Of a DNA stretch of 64,000 bases, positions 1 through 7,532 are shown one piece after another. The notes below the pieces were generated by a model that was given only the letters and a program-made list of their open reading frames with translations, searched no databases and was not told the origin of the DNA. The translations under genes were made by a program, and so were the position numbers. Source of the DNA: Limisphaerales bacterium (lineage in GTDB: Bacteria; Verrucomicrobiota; Verrucomicrobiia; Limisphaerales; SXTU01); the NCBI GenBank assembly GCA_009773355.1, contig WRPG01000023.1, positions 1 to 64,000 of the forward strand, in the 5' to 3' direction. Each line of letters begins with the position of its first letter. Positions within the stretch are counted from its first letter, which is position 1.

Positions 1-222
1 GGCGCGGACGCGGCGCTGCCCGTGCTCGCCGCCGGCTTGCGCGATCCATCGCGGGAAGTCGTGCTCCATGCCGCCCGCGCGCTGGAACTCCTTGGCCCCG
101 CCGCACGGCCCGCCTTCGACGACATGCGCGCCGCGCTCGCCACGGCCCGCGTCGCCGAGAAGGCCGGCGAGCCGATGGCCATGTTCGTCCGCTTCAGCCT
201 GGAAGCCGCCCTGCCCAAATGA
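1..222 (+). CDS. C-terminal end of a HEAT-repeat protein (partial)
   Basis: The frame is open from the first base and stops at 220-222, so only the last 73 residues are visible. They contain a typical HEAT-type helical repeat: PVLAAGLRDPSREVVLHAAR followed by ALELLG and a helix ending near AMFVRF. The stop overlaps the start of the MFS transporter by 4 bp (ATGA), so the two are probably co-transcribed and translationally coupled. In Verrucomicrobiota and Planctomycetes such HEAT tails often close exported sulfatases or cytochrome proteins, but the catalytic part is outside the window, so the function is not assigned. Confidence 0.75.
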   Translation, partial: GADAALPVLAAGLRDPSREVVLHAARALELLGPAARPAFDDMRAALATARVAEKAGEPMAMFVRFSLEAALPK

Positions 223-1463
223 CCTCACTCCCCACGAATCTCCCGCCACCCAGCCGCCAGGCGCTGCTGCTCGTGGCCTTCATGTGGTTCGCCTACTTCC
301 TGAACTACTGCGACCGGCAGGCGGTGTTCTCGATGTTCCCGGTGCTGAAGTCCGACCTCGGCTTCACGGACACGCAGCTCGGCTACGTCGGCGCGTCGTT
401 CCTGTGGATTTACGGCGTCGGCAGCTTCTTCGCCGGGCAGATTGGCGACAAGTTCTCCAAGCGCCGGCTCATCGTGTGGAGTCTCGCGCTGTGGAGTCTG
501 GTCACGATTGCGACCGGGCTGGCGAACTCGCCGAACATGGTGCTGGCGCTGCGCGCGCTCATGGGCATTTCCGAGGCGCTGTTCATGCCGGCGGCCATCG
601 CACTCACGGCGAACGCCTTCCCGCCCGCCACGCGGTCGCGCGCCATCGCCGCGCTGACGACCGCGCAAATCCTCGGCAACGTGGGCGGCGGCTGGTTCGG
701 CGGCTGGATGGCGCAGCAGGGCCAGTGGCGCACGGCGTTCTTCGCGCTCGGCGCGGTGGGACTGGTCTTTGCGCTGCCTTACTTCGCGTTCCTGCGCGGC
801 GTGAGCGAGGAAGCCCAAGTCGAAACGAAGAAGAGCGGCGGCTCCGGCGCGCTGGTCGGACTGGCGCAAACACGAACCTACTGGCTGCTCTGCGTGGTCT
901 TCCCGGTCTTCGTCTTCGGCCTGTGGCTGCTCTACGGCTGGCTGCCGAATTTCCTCCACGAGAAGTTCGCGCTGGGCCTCGCCGACGCCGCGTTCAACGC
1001 CACCGTCTTCCTCCAAGGCGCGACGCTCGTCGGCATGTTGAGCGGCGGCGTGCTGGCGGACACCCTCTACCGCCGCACGAAGGCCGCGCGCCTCTGGCTG
1101 CTCACCGCCAGCCTGCTCGGCTGCGCGCCCTTCCTCCACTACCTCGGCAACAGCGACACCCTCGCCGCCACGCGCGTCGCCGCGATGGGCTTCGGCCTTT
1201 TCAGCGGCTTCTTCATGGGCAACATCTTCCCGTCGGCATTCGAGATTGTCCCGGCGGACGCGCGCGCCTCGGCGGTCGGCGTGCTGAATCTGTTCGGCGC
1301 AGTCATCTCCGGCTTCGCGACCCTGGCCGGTGGCGCGCTCAAGCAGAGCGTCGGCATCAACCATCTGCTCACCTACACCGCCCTGGCCTACGTGCTGGCC
1401 GGCCTCGCGGTCATCGCGGGCATCCGCTTCATCTTTCCTCGTGATTACGAAAGAGTTCACTGA
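219..1463 (+). CDS. MFS transporter
   Basis: 414-residue major facilitator superfamily permease of the inner membrane. About twelve hydrophobic segments are visible, starting with QALLLVAFMWFAYFLNYCDR. The loop between TM2 and TM3 carries the family signature (GQIGDKFSKRRLIV), and the central loop near residue 200 (EEAQVETKKSGGSG) separates the two six-helix bundles. The NYCDRQ motif in the first helix resembles anion:cation (sugar-acid/organic-acid) symporters, so uptake of a sugar acid or breakdown product is a reasonable inference. The start overlaps the preceding stop by 4 bp. Substrate cannot be read from sequence. Confidence 0.9.
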   Translation: MTSLPTNLPPPSRQALLLVAFMWFAYFLNYCDRQAVFSMFPVLKSDLGFTDTQLGYVGASFLWIYGVGSFFAGQIGDKFSKRRLIVWSLALWSLVTIATGLANSPNMVLALRALMGISEALFMPAAIALTANAFPPATRSRAIAALTTAQILGNVGGGWFGGWMAQQGQWRTAFFALGAVGLVFALPYFAFLRGVSEEAQVETKKSGGSGALVGLAQTRTYWLLCVVFPVFVFGLWLLYGWLPNFLHEKFALGLADAAFNATVFLQGATLVGMLSGGVLADTLYRRTKAARLWLLTASLLGCAPFLHYLGNSDTLAATRVAAMGFGLFSGFFMGNIFPSAFEIVPADARASAVGVLNLFGAVISGFATLAGGALKQSVGINHLLTYTALAYVLAGLAVIAGIRFIFPRDYERVH

Positions 1464-1510
1464 ACATTCTCGCCCATGAACTACCACCCCGTGACGAGTT
1501 GGCCGACGCG

Positions 1511-1711
1511 TCTTGGACTGCGCCGGCAGAGCGCAGCGGCGACGGCGCTTTCCCTTCCTGCGGAGCGGGAGTTTCGTAAGGGGGACACTCTTGTCCCCCA
1601 GCCCAGTGACGCGAGCGCCTGGACGCACAGCGGACAGGAGTGTCCGCCCCACGCGCCGCTCCGCGGGATGCCAAAGCGGCGTCGTGCTCCGCTTGCCGCC
1701 GCAGTCCAAGA
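1511..1711. repeat. Paired inverted GC-rich element (REPIN-like), copy 1
   Basis: Left arm begins CTTGGACTGCGCCGGCAGAG and runs to about 1550; right arm (about 1676-1711) is its inverted relative, reading TTGGACTGCGGCGGCAAGCG on the minus strand. About 120 bp of filler lies between. The same two arms occur in opposite order at 29185-29327, and a single degraded arm is near 57648. The element fills the gap between the MFS gene and the hydrolase gene and keeps the hydrolase frame open, so an artificial N-terminal extension appears. The architecture resembles REP doublets; no RAYT transposase is in this window. Confidence 0.75.
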
Positions 1712-1718
1712 TGTCGTG

Positions 1719-4505
1719 ATGCCTCCGCTGCGCCTTCTGACATTGCTTACTTTGCTGTTTCTCGGAGCTGGCGCACCCGCCATTTTCTCCGCCACGCCCG
1801 CCGAGCCGCAGGACATCGCCTTCACCGCCAAGGCCGACGGCTCCGAGCAGCGCTACGTCGAGCTGTTGCCGCCGGGCTTTGACGCGAGCACTCCGCATGA
1901 AGTGCTGCTCGCCCTCCACGGACACGGCTCCGACCGCTGGCAGTTCATCCGCGACGCGCGGGGCGAGTGTCGCGGCTCGCGCGATGTCGCGGCGCGGTTC
2001 GGGATGATTTTCGTTTCGCCGGACTATCGGGCGAAGACCTCGTGGATGGGGCCGCTGGCCGAGGCGGACATGGTGCAAATCATCGCCGAGTTGCGTCAGC
2101 GGCACAAAGTCGGGCGCGTGTTCCTCGTCGGCGGTTCAATGGGCGGGACGGCGGTGCTGACCTTTGCCGCGCTGCACCCGGAGCTGGTTGCCGGCGTGTG
2201 CAGCCTCAACGGCACCGCCAACCATGTGGAATACGACAAGTTTCAGGACGCCATCGCCGCATCCTTCGGCGGCACGAAGGCGCAGGTGCCGGACGAATAC
2301 AAGAAGCGCAGCGCCGAGCTGTGGCCGGAGAAGTTCACCATGCCCGTCGCGTTCACGACCGGCGGCAAGGATTCGCTGGTCCCTCCGGCGAGCGTGCTGC
2401 GGCTCGCGGAGAAGCTGAAGCAGGATGGGCGCAAGATGCTCTTGCTGCATCGTGAGGCGGGTGGGCACGCGACGACTTACCTGGACACCGCGACGGCGCT
2501 GGAGTTCGTGTTGCGCGAGGCAGGCGCGACGCCGCTGGTCCCCGCTGGGTTGTCGGCGGAGGACCAGCGATGGTTCGCCGCCGAGTCGCGGAAGCTGGCG
2601 GACAAGCTCGCACCACTTCGCGCGCGTCTGGTCGCACCCGGCGAGGCAGCCAAGGCCGATGCGTTTGCCGCCGCCGATGTGTTTCTGAAAGGCTTCACCT
2701 GGGCGCTGCGCTACGAAACCAGCCTGACGACCAACGACGTTGCTTCGCTCAAGAAGGCGCTCCTTCGCGGCCATCAGCGCGCCGATGCCTTGCTGGCGAA
2801 TCAGCAGCCGTGGACCGCGCGCAAAGGCAAAGTCCTCCGTGCTTACGTCTCCGCTGTGGACGGCTCCACCCAGCCTTACGGCTTGAACGTGCCCGCCAGC
2901 TACGACGGCTCGAAGCCGATGCGCCTCGACGTGGTCCTGCACGGCAGCTCGAAGCCCGTGGGCATGAGCGAACTGAAATTCATCGCGCGCTTCGACGAAG
3001 GCGACGAGGCGGCGAAGTCCGCGCCGGACGTGGACTTCATCGAACTGCATCCGCTGGGGCGGGTGGAGAACTGTTACCGCTGGGCCGGCGAGACAGACGT
3101 GTTCGAGGCCATCGAGGCGGTGTGCCGGAACTACAAGATTGACCGCGACCGCATCGTGCTGCGCGGGATGAGCATGGGCGCGTCGGGCACCTGGCATCTC
3201 GGGCTGAAGCACCCGAGCCGCTTCGTCGCGCTCGGGCCATATTGCGGCTATGTGGACACGCACCGCTTCTCCGAGACGCCGATTGCGAGCTTCATCCGAG
3301 TCGGCCCGCTGCCGCCGCATCAGGAGCGCGGCCTGCACATGCTGGACTCGATTGACTACGCGGCGAACGCAGGCGTGGTGCCGGCCATCGCGGCCATCGG
3401 CGACAAGGACGTGTTCTTCCAATCACACGTCCACATGAAGGAGGCCATGGCGAAGGAGGGGCTGCAAATGGTGAACCTCATTTCGCCCGGCACCGGCCAC
3501 ACGATTGACCCGGTGACGCATCGCGAGCAGATGCGGCGCATCGGCGAGCACGTTGCGAAGGGTCTCGACCACGCGCGCAAGGAGCTGCGCTTCGTGACCT
3601 GGACGCTGAAATACAACCGCTGCCACTGGCTGGAACTGCTCGCGCTCGGCGAGCACTACGAGCGCGCGGAGATCATTGCGAAGGCCGCTGACGACGGCTT
3701 GGTGGAGGTCAGCCTGGCGAAGAACATCACGCAGTTCGCCATCCACCCGCCGATGCTCGCATCGCGATCGGCGAAGGTCAGCATCGCCGGGCAGGAGGTT
3801 TCCTTGCCCAAGCGCAAAACCAGCGAGGCGGCGCACGCGCTGGTGTTCGCCTTGGAGCAAGGCAAGTGGAAGTTCGCCGGCCCGCGCGCCTCCGTCGCGC
3901 TCGCGGGCAAGCGCCCCGGCGTGCAAGGGCCGATTGACGACGCGTTCGCCTCGCCCTTCCTCTGCGTGCGCGGCACGGGCACGCCGTGGAATCCCGCCGT
4001 CGGCGCGTGGACGGACGCGAGCCTGCGGCGCTTCGCCTACGAGTTCGCCCGCTATATGCGCGGCGACCTGCCGGTGAAGAACGACACCGAAGTGACCGAG
4101 GCGGATGTGCGCACGAAGCACCTCATCCTCTTCGGCGATCCCGGCAGCAATCCGTGGATTGCGAAGGCGCTGCCCAAGCTCCCGCTCACTTGGACACGCG
4201 ACACGGTGAAGCTCGGCACGGAAAGTCACGCCGCGAAGAACCACGCGCCCGTCTTCATCAGCGCCAGCCCGTTCCCCGGCGCGGGCGACCGCTACGTGGT
4301 CATCAACAGCGGCCACACCTTCCACGAGAAGGAATTCGCCGCGTTCAACTACCTGCTGTTCCCGCGCCTTGGCGACTGGGCGGTGATGCGTGTTTCGCCT
4401 GGCGCGGAGGCGTGGAAGCCGGGTATGGCGACGTTTCCCGAGGAACCCATCCGTGCGGGCTACTTTGACGAGCAATGGAAGCTGACAGTCGGAGCCGCCA
4501 GGTGA
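1719..4505 (+). CDS. Secreted double alpha/beta-hydrolase (esterase/prolyl-oligopeptidase-like)
   Basis: 928 residues with a signal peptide (LLTLLTLLFLGAGAPAIFSA), so probably periplasmic. It has two alpha/beta-hydrolase domains in tandem. The first (about residues 30-260) has the nucleophile elbow GGSMGG with Ser140; the second (about 380-620) has RGMSMGASG with Ser485 and a plausible catalytic His in GTGHTIDP. A C-terminal beta-rich region (about 620-928) is of the kind seen in PHB-depolymerase-like and acyl-peptidase-like proteins of this phylum. Start 1719 is chosen because the frame upstream (from 1476) is repeat DNA and encodes no signal peptide. Likely roles are ester or peptide cleavage of plant or algal material; the substrate is unknown. 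Confidence 0.8.
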   Translation: MPPLRLLTLLTLLFLGAGAPAIFSATPAEPQDIAFTAKADGSEQRYVELLPPGFDASTPHEVLLALHGHGSDRWQFIRDARGECRGSRDVAARFGMIFVSPDYRAKTSWMGPLAEADMVQIIAELRQRHKVGRVFLVGGSMGGTAVLTFAALHPELVAGVCSLNGTANHVEYDKFQDAIAASFGGTKAQVPDEYKKRSAELWPEKFTMPVAFTTGGKDSLVPPASVLRLAEKLKQDGRKMLLLHREAGGHATTYLDTATALEFVLREAGATPLVPAGLSAEDQRWFAAESRKLADKLAPLRARLVAPGEAAKADAFAAADVFLKGFTWALRYETSLTTNDVASLKKALLRGHQRADALLANQQPWTARKGKVLRAYVSAVDGSTQPYGLNVPASYDGSKPMRLDVVLHGSSKPVGMSELKFIARFDEGDEAAKSAPDVDFIELHPLGRVENCYRWAGETDVFEAIEAVCRNYKIDRDRIVLRGMSMGASGTWHLGLKHPSRFVALGPYCGYVDTHRFSETPIASFIRVGPLPPHQERGLHMLDSIDYAANAGVVPAIAAIGDKDVFFQSHVHMKEAMAKEGLQMVNLISPGTGHTIDPVTHREQMRRIGEHVAKGLDHARKELRFVTWTLKYNRCHWLELLALGEHYERAEIIAKAADDGLVEVSLAKNITQFAIHPPMLASRSAKVSIAGQEVSLPKRKTSEAAHALVFALEQGKWKFAGPRASVALAGKRPGVQGPIDDAFASPFLCVRGTGTPWNPAVGAWTDASLRRFAYEFARYMRGDLPVKNDTEVTEADVRTKHLILFGDPGSNPWIAKALPKLPLTWTRDTVKLGTESHAAKNHAPVFISASPFPGAGDRYVVINSGHTFHEKEFAAFNYLLFPRLGDWAVMRVSPGAEAWKPGMATFPEEPIRAGYFDEQWKLTVGAAR

Positions 4506-4654
4506 AGTAGGACAGTGCGTCCCACCTGTCCTTCCAACTCAAGATTCCGCTTGAGCGGTATCCCTGAAGTTAGAAGTCAGGCTGGAAGCACTGACCTGCT
4601 TGAAGCGGCTTGCTGCCGCTGGGAGTCCGTCGCTAGTCTCAACGCAAGTTCACC

Positions 4655-6151
4655 ATGCCACGCATCCTCATCGCCGAGTGCAAACAGGAAGTCTCGACGT
4701 TCAACCCGGTGTTGAGCGGCTACGGGGATTTCACCATCCGCAACGGGCAGGCGATTCTGGACTACCACCGCACGGTGAAGAGCGAGGTTGGCGGGGCATT
4801 GAGCGTGTTCGATGCGACGCCGGGCGTGGAACTGGTGCCGACTTGCAGCGCGCACTTCATCACGTCCGGCGGCACGCTGGCGGACGGCGCGTTTCAACGC
4901 ATCGCGGGCGAATTGCTCGCGAGCATCAAGGACGCGGCCCCGGTGGACGGCATTTACTTCTCCCTGCACGGCGCGATGGCGACCGAGACCGAGGGCGACC
5001 CCGAAGGCTATTTGCTGGCGGAGACGCGGAAGATTGTCGGTGAGCGCGTGCCCATCGTCATCTCGCTCGACCTGCACGGCATTCTGACCGACCGGATGCT
5101 GGAGCACAGCGACGCGGCAGTGGCGTTTCACACTTATCCGCATGTGGACTTCTTTGGCACCGGCGCGCGCGCGGCGAAATTGCTGCTGCGCATCGTCGCG
5201 GGCGAGGTGAAGCCGGTGACGGCGAAGGTCACGGTGCCCGCGCTCGTGCGCGGCGATGAACTCATCACCGAGACCGGCTCCATCCGCCACGCGGTCAGCG
5301 CGGCCAAGGCCATCGAGCAAAGTCCCGGCGGACTCTCGGCGGCGATGATGTGGGGCAACCCGTTCACCGACGTGCCCGCGCTGGCCTCGAACAGCTTCGT
5401 GGTGACGGACAACGACCCGGCGCGGGCGGAGCGCGAGGCGTTGCGCATCGCGAATCTGTTTTGGGAGCATCACGAGAAGATGCAGGTGCCGCTCACCAGT
5501 CTGGCGGACGCGGCGCGCATCACGAAAGAGAACCAATCGGGAACAGTCGTGCTGGTGGACGCGGCGGACGCGACGAGTTCCGGCGCTTCGGGCGACAGCA
5601 ACGCCATCCTGCGCGCATTGCTAGATGACTGTTATCAGGGCACCGCGCTGATTCCCATCGTGGACCCGGATGCGGTGACGGCGGCGTTCGCGGCGGGTGT
5701 CGGGAATCCGGTGCAGACCACGGTCGGCGGCGCGCTGGACAAGGGGCGGTTCACGCCGCTCCTCATCGAAGGCACGGTGCGGATGCTGTCCGACGGCTGG
5801 TTTCACAGCGAGACGACGCGCGAGCTGTGGCAGGCGGGGAAGACGGCGGTCGTTCAGGTCGGAGGCTTCACGCTGATTCTCACGAGCCGGGCGGTGAGTT
5901 TGTATGACCGGGCGTTGTTCCTGGCCCACGGCTTTGACCCGAAGCACTTCGGCGCGGTCGTCGTGAAGTCGCCGCACTGCGAGCCGCACATGTTCAAGAC
6001 CTGGGCGGCGCGCTACGTGGACGTGGACGCGCCCGGCTCGACAAGCGCTAACCTCCGCAGCCTCGGCCACACGAAGTGCGCGCGGCCCATGTTTCCGCTG
6101 GACCCGGACGTGAAGTTCACGCCGGTGGTGAAGGTGTTTTCCCGGACGTGA
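4655..6151 (+). CDS. M81 family metallopeptidase-like protein (MlrC-type)
   Basis: 498 residues. The N-terminus MPRILIAECKQEVSTFNPV and the block SLDLHGILTDRMLEHSDA followed by AFHTYPHVDFFGTG are hallmarks of the M81/MlrC (microcystinase C) family, in which Asp and His residues of these blocks bind zinc. Length agrees with the family (about 490). No signal peptide, so cytoplasmic. Most family members outside microcystin degraders have unknown substrates. It is followed by an MR/MLE enzyme, a pairing that suggests a small-molecule catabolic cluster; the two are separated only by a palindromic element at 6154-6223. Confidence 0.88.
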   Translation: MPRILIAECKQEVSTFNPVLSGYGDFTIRNGQAILDYHRTVKSEVGGALSVFDATPGVELVPTCSAHFITSGGTLADGAFQRIAGELLASIKDAAPVDGIYFSLHGAMATETEGDPEGYLLAETRKIVGERVPIVISLDLHGILTDRMLEHSDAAVAFHTYPHVDFFGTGARAAKLLLRIVAGEVKPVTAKVTVPALVRGDELITETGSIRHAVSAAKAIEQSPGGLSAAMMWGNPFTDVPALASNSFVVTDNDPARAEREALRIANLFWEHHEKMQVPLTSLADAARITKENQSGTVVLVDAADATSSGASGDSNAILRALLDDCYQGTALIPIVDPDAVTAAFAAGVGNPVQTTVGGALDKGRFTPLLIEGTVRMLSDGWFHSETTRELWQAGKTAVVQVGGFTLILTSRAVSLYDRALFLAHGFDPKHFGAVVVKSPHCEPHMFKTWAARYVDVDAPGSTSANLRSLGHTKCARPMFPLDPDVKFTPVVKVFSRT

Positions 6152-6153
6152 GG

Positions 6154-6223
6154 GTAGCTCGACATTCCAATGTCGAGTTTGCAAGCTCGCCCACGCTCAC
6201 TCGACATTGGAATGTCGAGCTAC
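6154..6223. repeat. Inverted-arm element, family B copy 1
   Basis: Two perfectly inverted 24-bp arms: GTAGCTCGACATTCCAATGT... at 6154-6177 and its reverse complement at 6200-6223, around a 22-bp centre. Each arm is itself nearly palindromic (CTCGACATTCCAATGTCGAG). A second copy with identical arms but a different centre lies at 47618-47693. It starts 3 bp after the M81 stop and ends 10 bp before the next start codon, so the transcript between the two genes would be a strong hairpin and the ribosome site of the next gene is squeezed between them. Confidence 0.9.
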
Positions 6224-6233
6224 ATTTCAAACC

Positions 6234-7367
6234 ATGAAGATTCGCGAAATCCGTTGTGCCGGCCTGCGCGGCGCCACTCCTGAAGGCGGCTGGAGCAATG
6301 AGCTTCGGCCTGAAGACTGCGTCCACACGCTCATCGCCGTGCACACGGACGAGGGCGCGGTGGGCCTGGGCAGCGTGTTCACCAACGACGCGCTCGTGCG
6401 CGCCGCGCTCGCGGTGCTGGAGCCGCTCTATCGCGGCGAGAACGCGCTGGAGCCGGAGCGCGTGAGCGAGAAGTTGAGCCAGCACATGTTCTGGCTCGGA
6501 CGCGGCGGCTCGATCACCCACGCCATCAGCGGCGTGGACATCGCGTTGTGGGATTTGCTCGGCCAGGCCACGGGGCAACCGGTGGGGCGCTTGCTCGGCG
6601 GACGTTACCGCGAGCGCGTGCAGCCTTACGCGTCGCTGTTGATGGATGAGCCGGCGAAACTGCGCGACCATCTGCTGCGCGTGAAGGCGCAGGGGTTTCG
6701 CGCGTTCAAGATCGGCTGGGGGCCGTTCGGCCGGCGCAACGCCGCGACGGACGAGGCCATCGTCCGCGCTGCGCGCGAGGCGGTCGGGCCGGAGAACAAG
6801 CTCATGGTGGACGCTGGCGGCAGCGATGCTTACTGGAACAACGGCTACAAGTGGGCGCTCAACACCGCGAAGATGCTCGCGGACTACGACGTGTTCTGGT
6901 TCGAGGAGGCGCTGGTGCCGGATGCCCTCGAAGATTTCGCCAAGCTCCGCGAACATTCGCCCGTGCCGATCTCCGGCGGCGAGGTGCTCACGCGGCGGCA
7001 GGCGTTCCAGCCGTTCCTCGAAGCGCGGGCCTTCGACATCATCCAGCCGGACGTGACCAAGGTCGGCGGCATCAGCGAGGAGCGGCGCATCGCGTGGATG
7101 GCACAGGAGCACGGCGTGCGCTTCATCCCGCACGGCTGGAACACGGCGGTCGGCCTCGCGGCGGACCTGCATCTCGCGTCGGCGTTTCCCGGCACGGACC
7201 TCATCGAGTATCTCACCGGCTCGCCGTTCATTGACGAGATCACCGCCGGCGGCTGGCACCTCGACGCGGATGGGATGCTGGCGATTCCCACAAAGCCCGG
7301 CCTCGGCCTCACGCTCGACCGCGACGCGGTGAAGAAATACACACGCGGTGAAAAATTGCTGGACTGA
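6234..7367 (+). CDS. Mandelate racemase/muconate lactonizing enzyme family protein
   Basis: 377 residues, enolase-superfamily barrel. Visible signatures: lid and capping domain at the N-terminus, RAFKIGWG (catalytic-lysine strand; K-x-G rather than K-x-K), LMVDAGG and FWFEEAL and ISGGEVL for the three metal ligands (Asp, Glu, Glu), then DIIQPDVTKVGG and FIPHGWNTAVG with the catalytic His. This His-dependent pattern fits the MR subgroup acting on sugar acids. Start 6234 (MKIREIRCAG) is chosen over 6207, whose first nine codons lie in the family B repeat. Likely works with the upstream MFS/M81 genes in catabolism; substrate unknown. Confidence 0.9.
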   Translation: MKIREIRCAGLRGATPEGGWSNELRPEDCVHTLIAVHTDEGAVGLGSVFTNDALVRAALAVLEPLYRGENALEPERVSEKLSQHMFWLGRGGSITHAISGVDIALWDLLGQATGQPVGRLLGGRYRERVQPYASLLMDEPAKLRDHLLRVKAQGFRAFKIGWGPFGRRNAATDEAIVRAAREAVGPENKLMVDAGGSDAYWNNGYKWALNTAKMLADYDVFWFEEALVPDALEDFAKLREHSPVPISGGEVLTRRQAFQPFLEARAFDIIQPDVTKVGGISEERRIAWMAQEHGVRFIPHGWNTAVGLAADLHLASAFPGTDLIEYLTGSPFIDEITAGGWHLDADGMLAIPTKPGLGLTLDRDAVKKYTRGEKLLD

Positions 7368-7532
7368 GCGCCTCAACGCACCAGGGCAATTGCGGGAGAA
7401 ACTCCGGCAAACACGGGAGGGTGCGGCGGCGGCGGGCGGCGGAGCTTACAACGCGGGTCAGGATTTGCCCGCATTGCGGTGGGGTGGAATTCGGCTTAAA
7501 GAATGCGAGCCGCTGTGGTTTGCTTTGCACAC

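Noticed and set aside
1476-1718. N-terminal extension of the esterase gene
   Set aside because: Encoded by the paired inverted repeat; a good signal peptide begins only at 1719.
225-2105. 626-residue minus-strand open frame over the MFS gene and the first repeat element
   Set aside because: Overlaps a clear transporter gene and repeat DNA; Arg/Glu/His-rich shadow composition.
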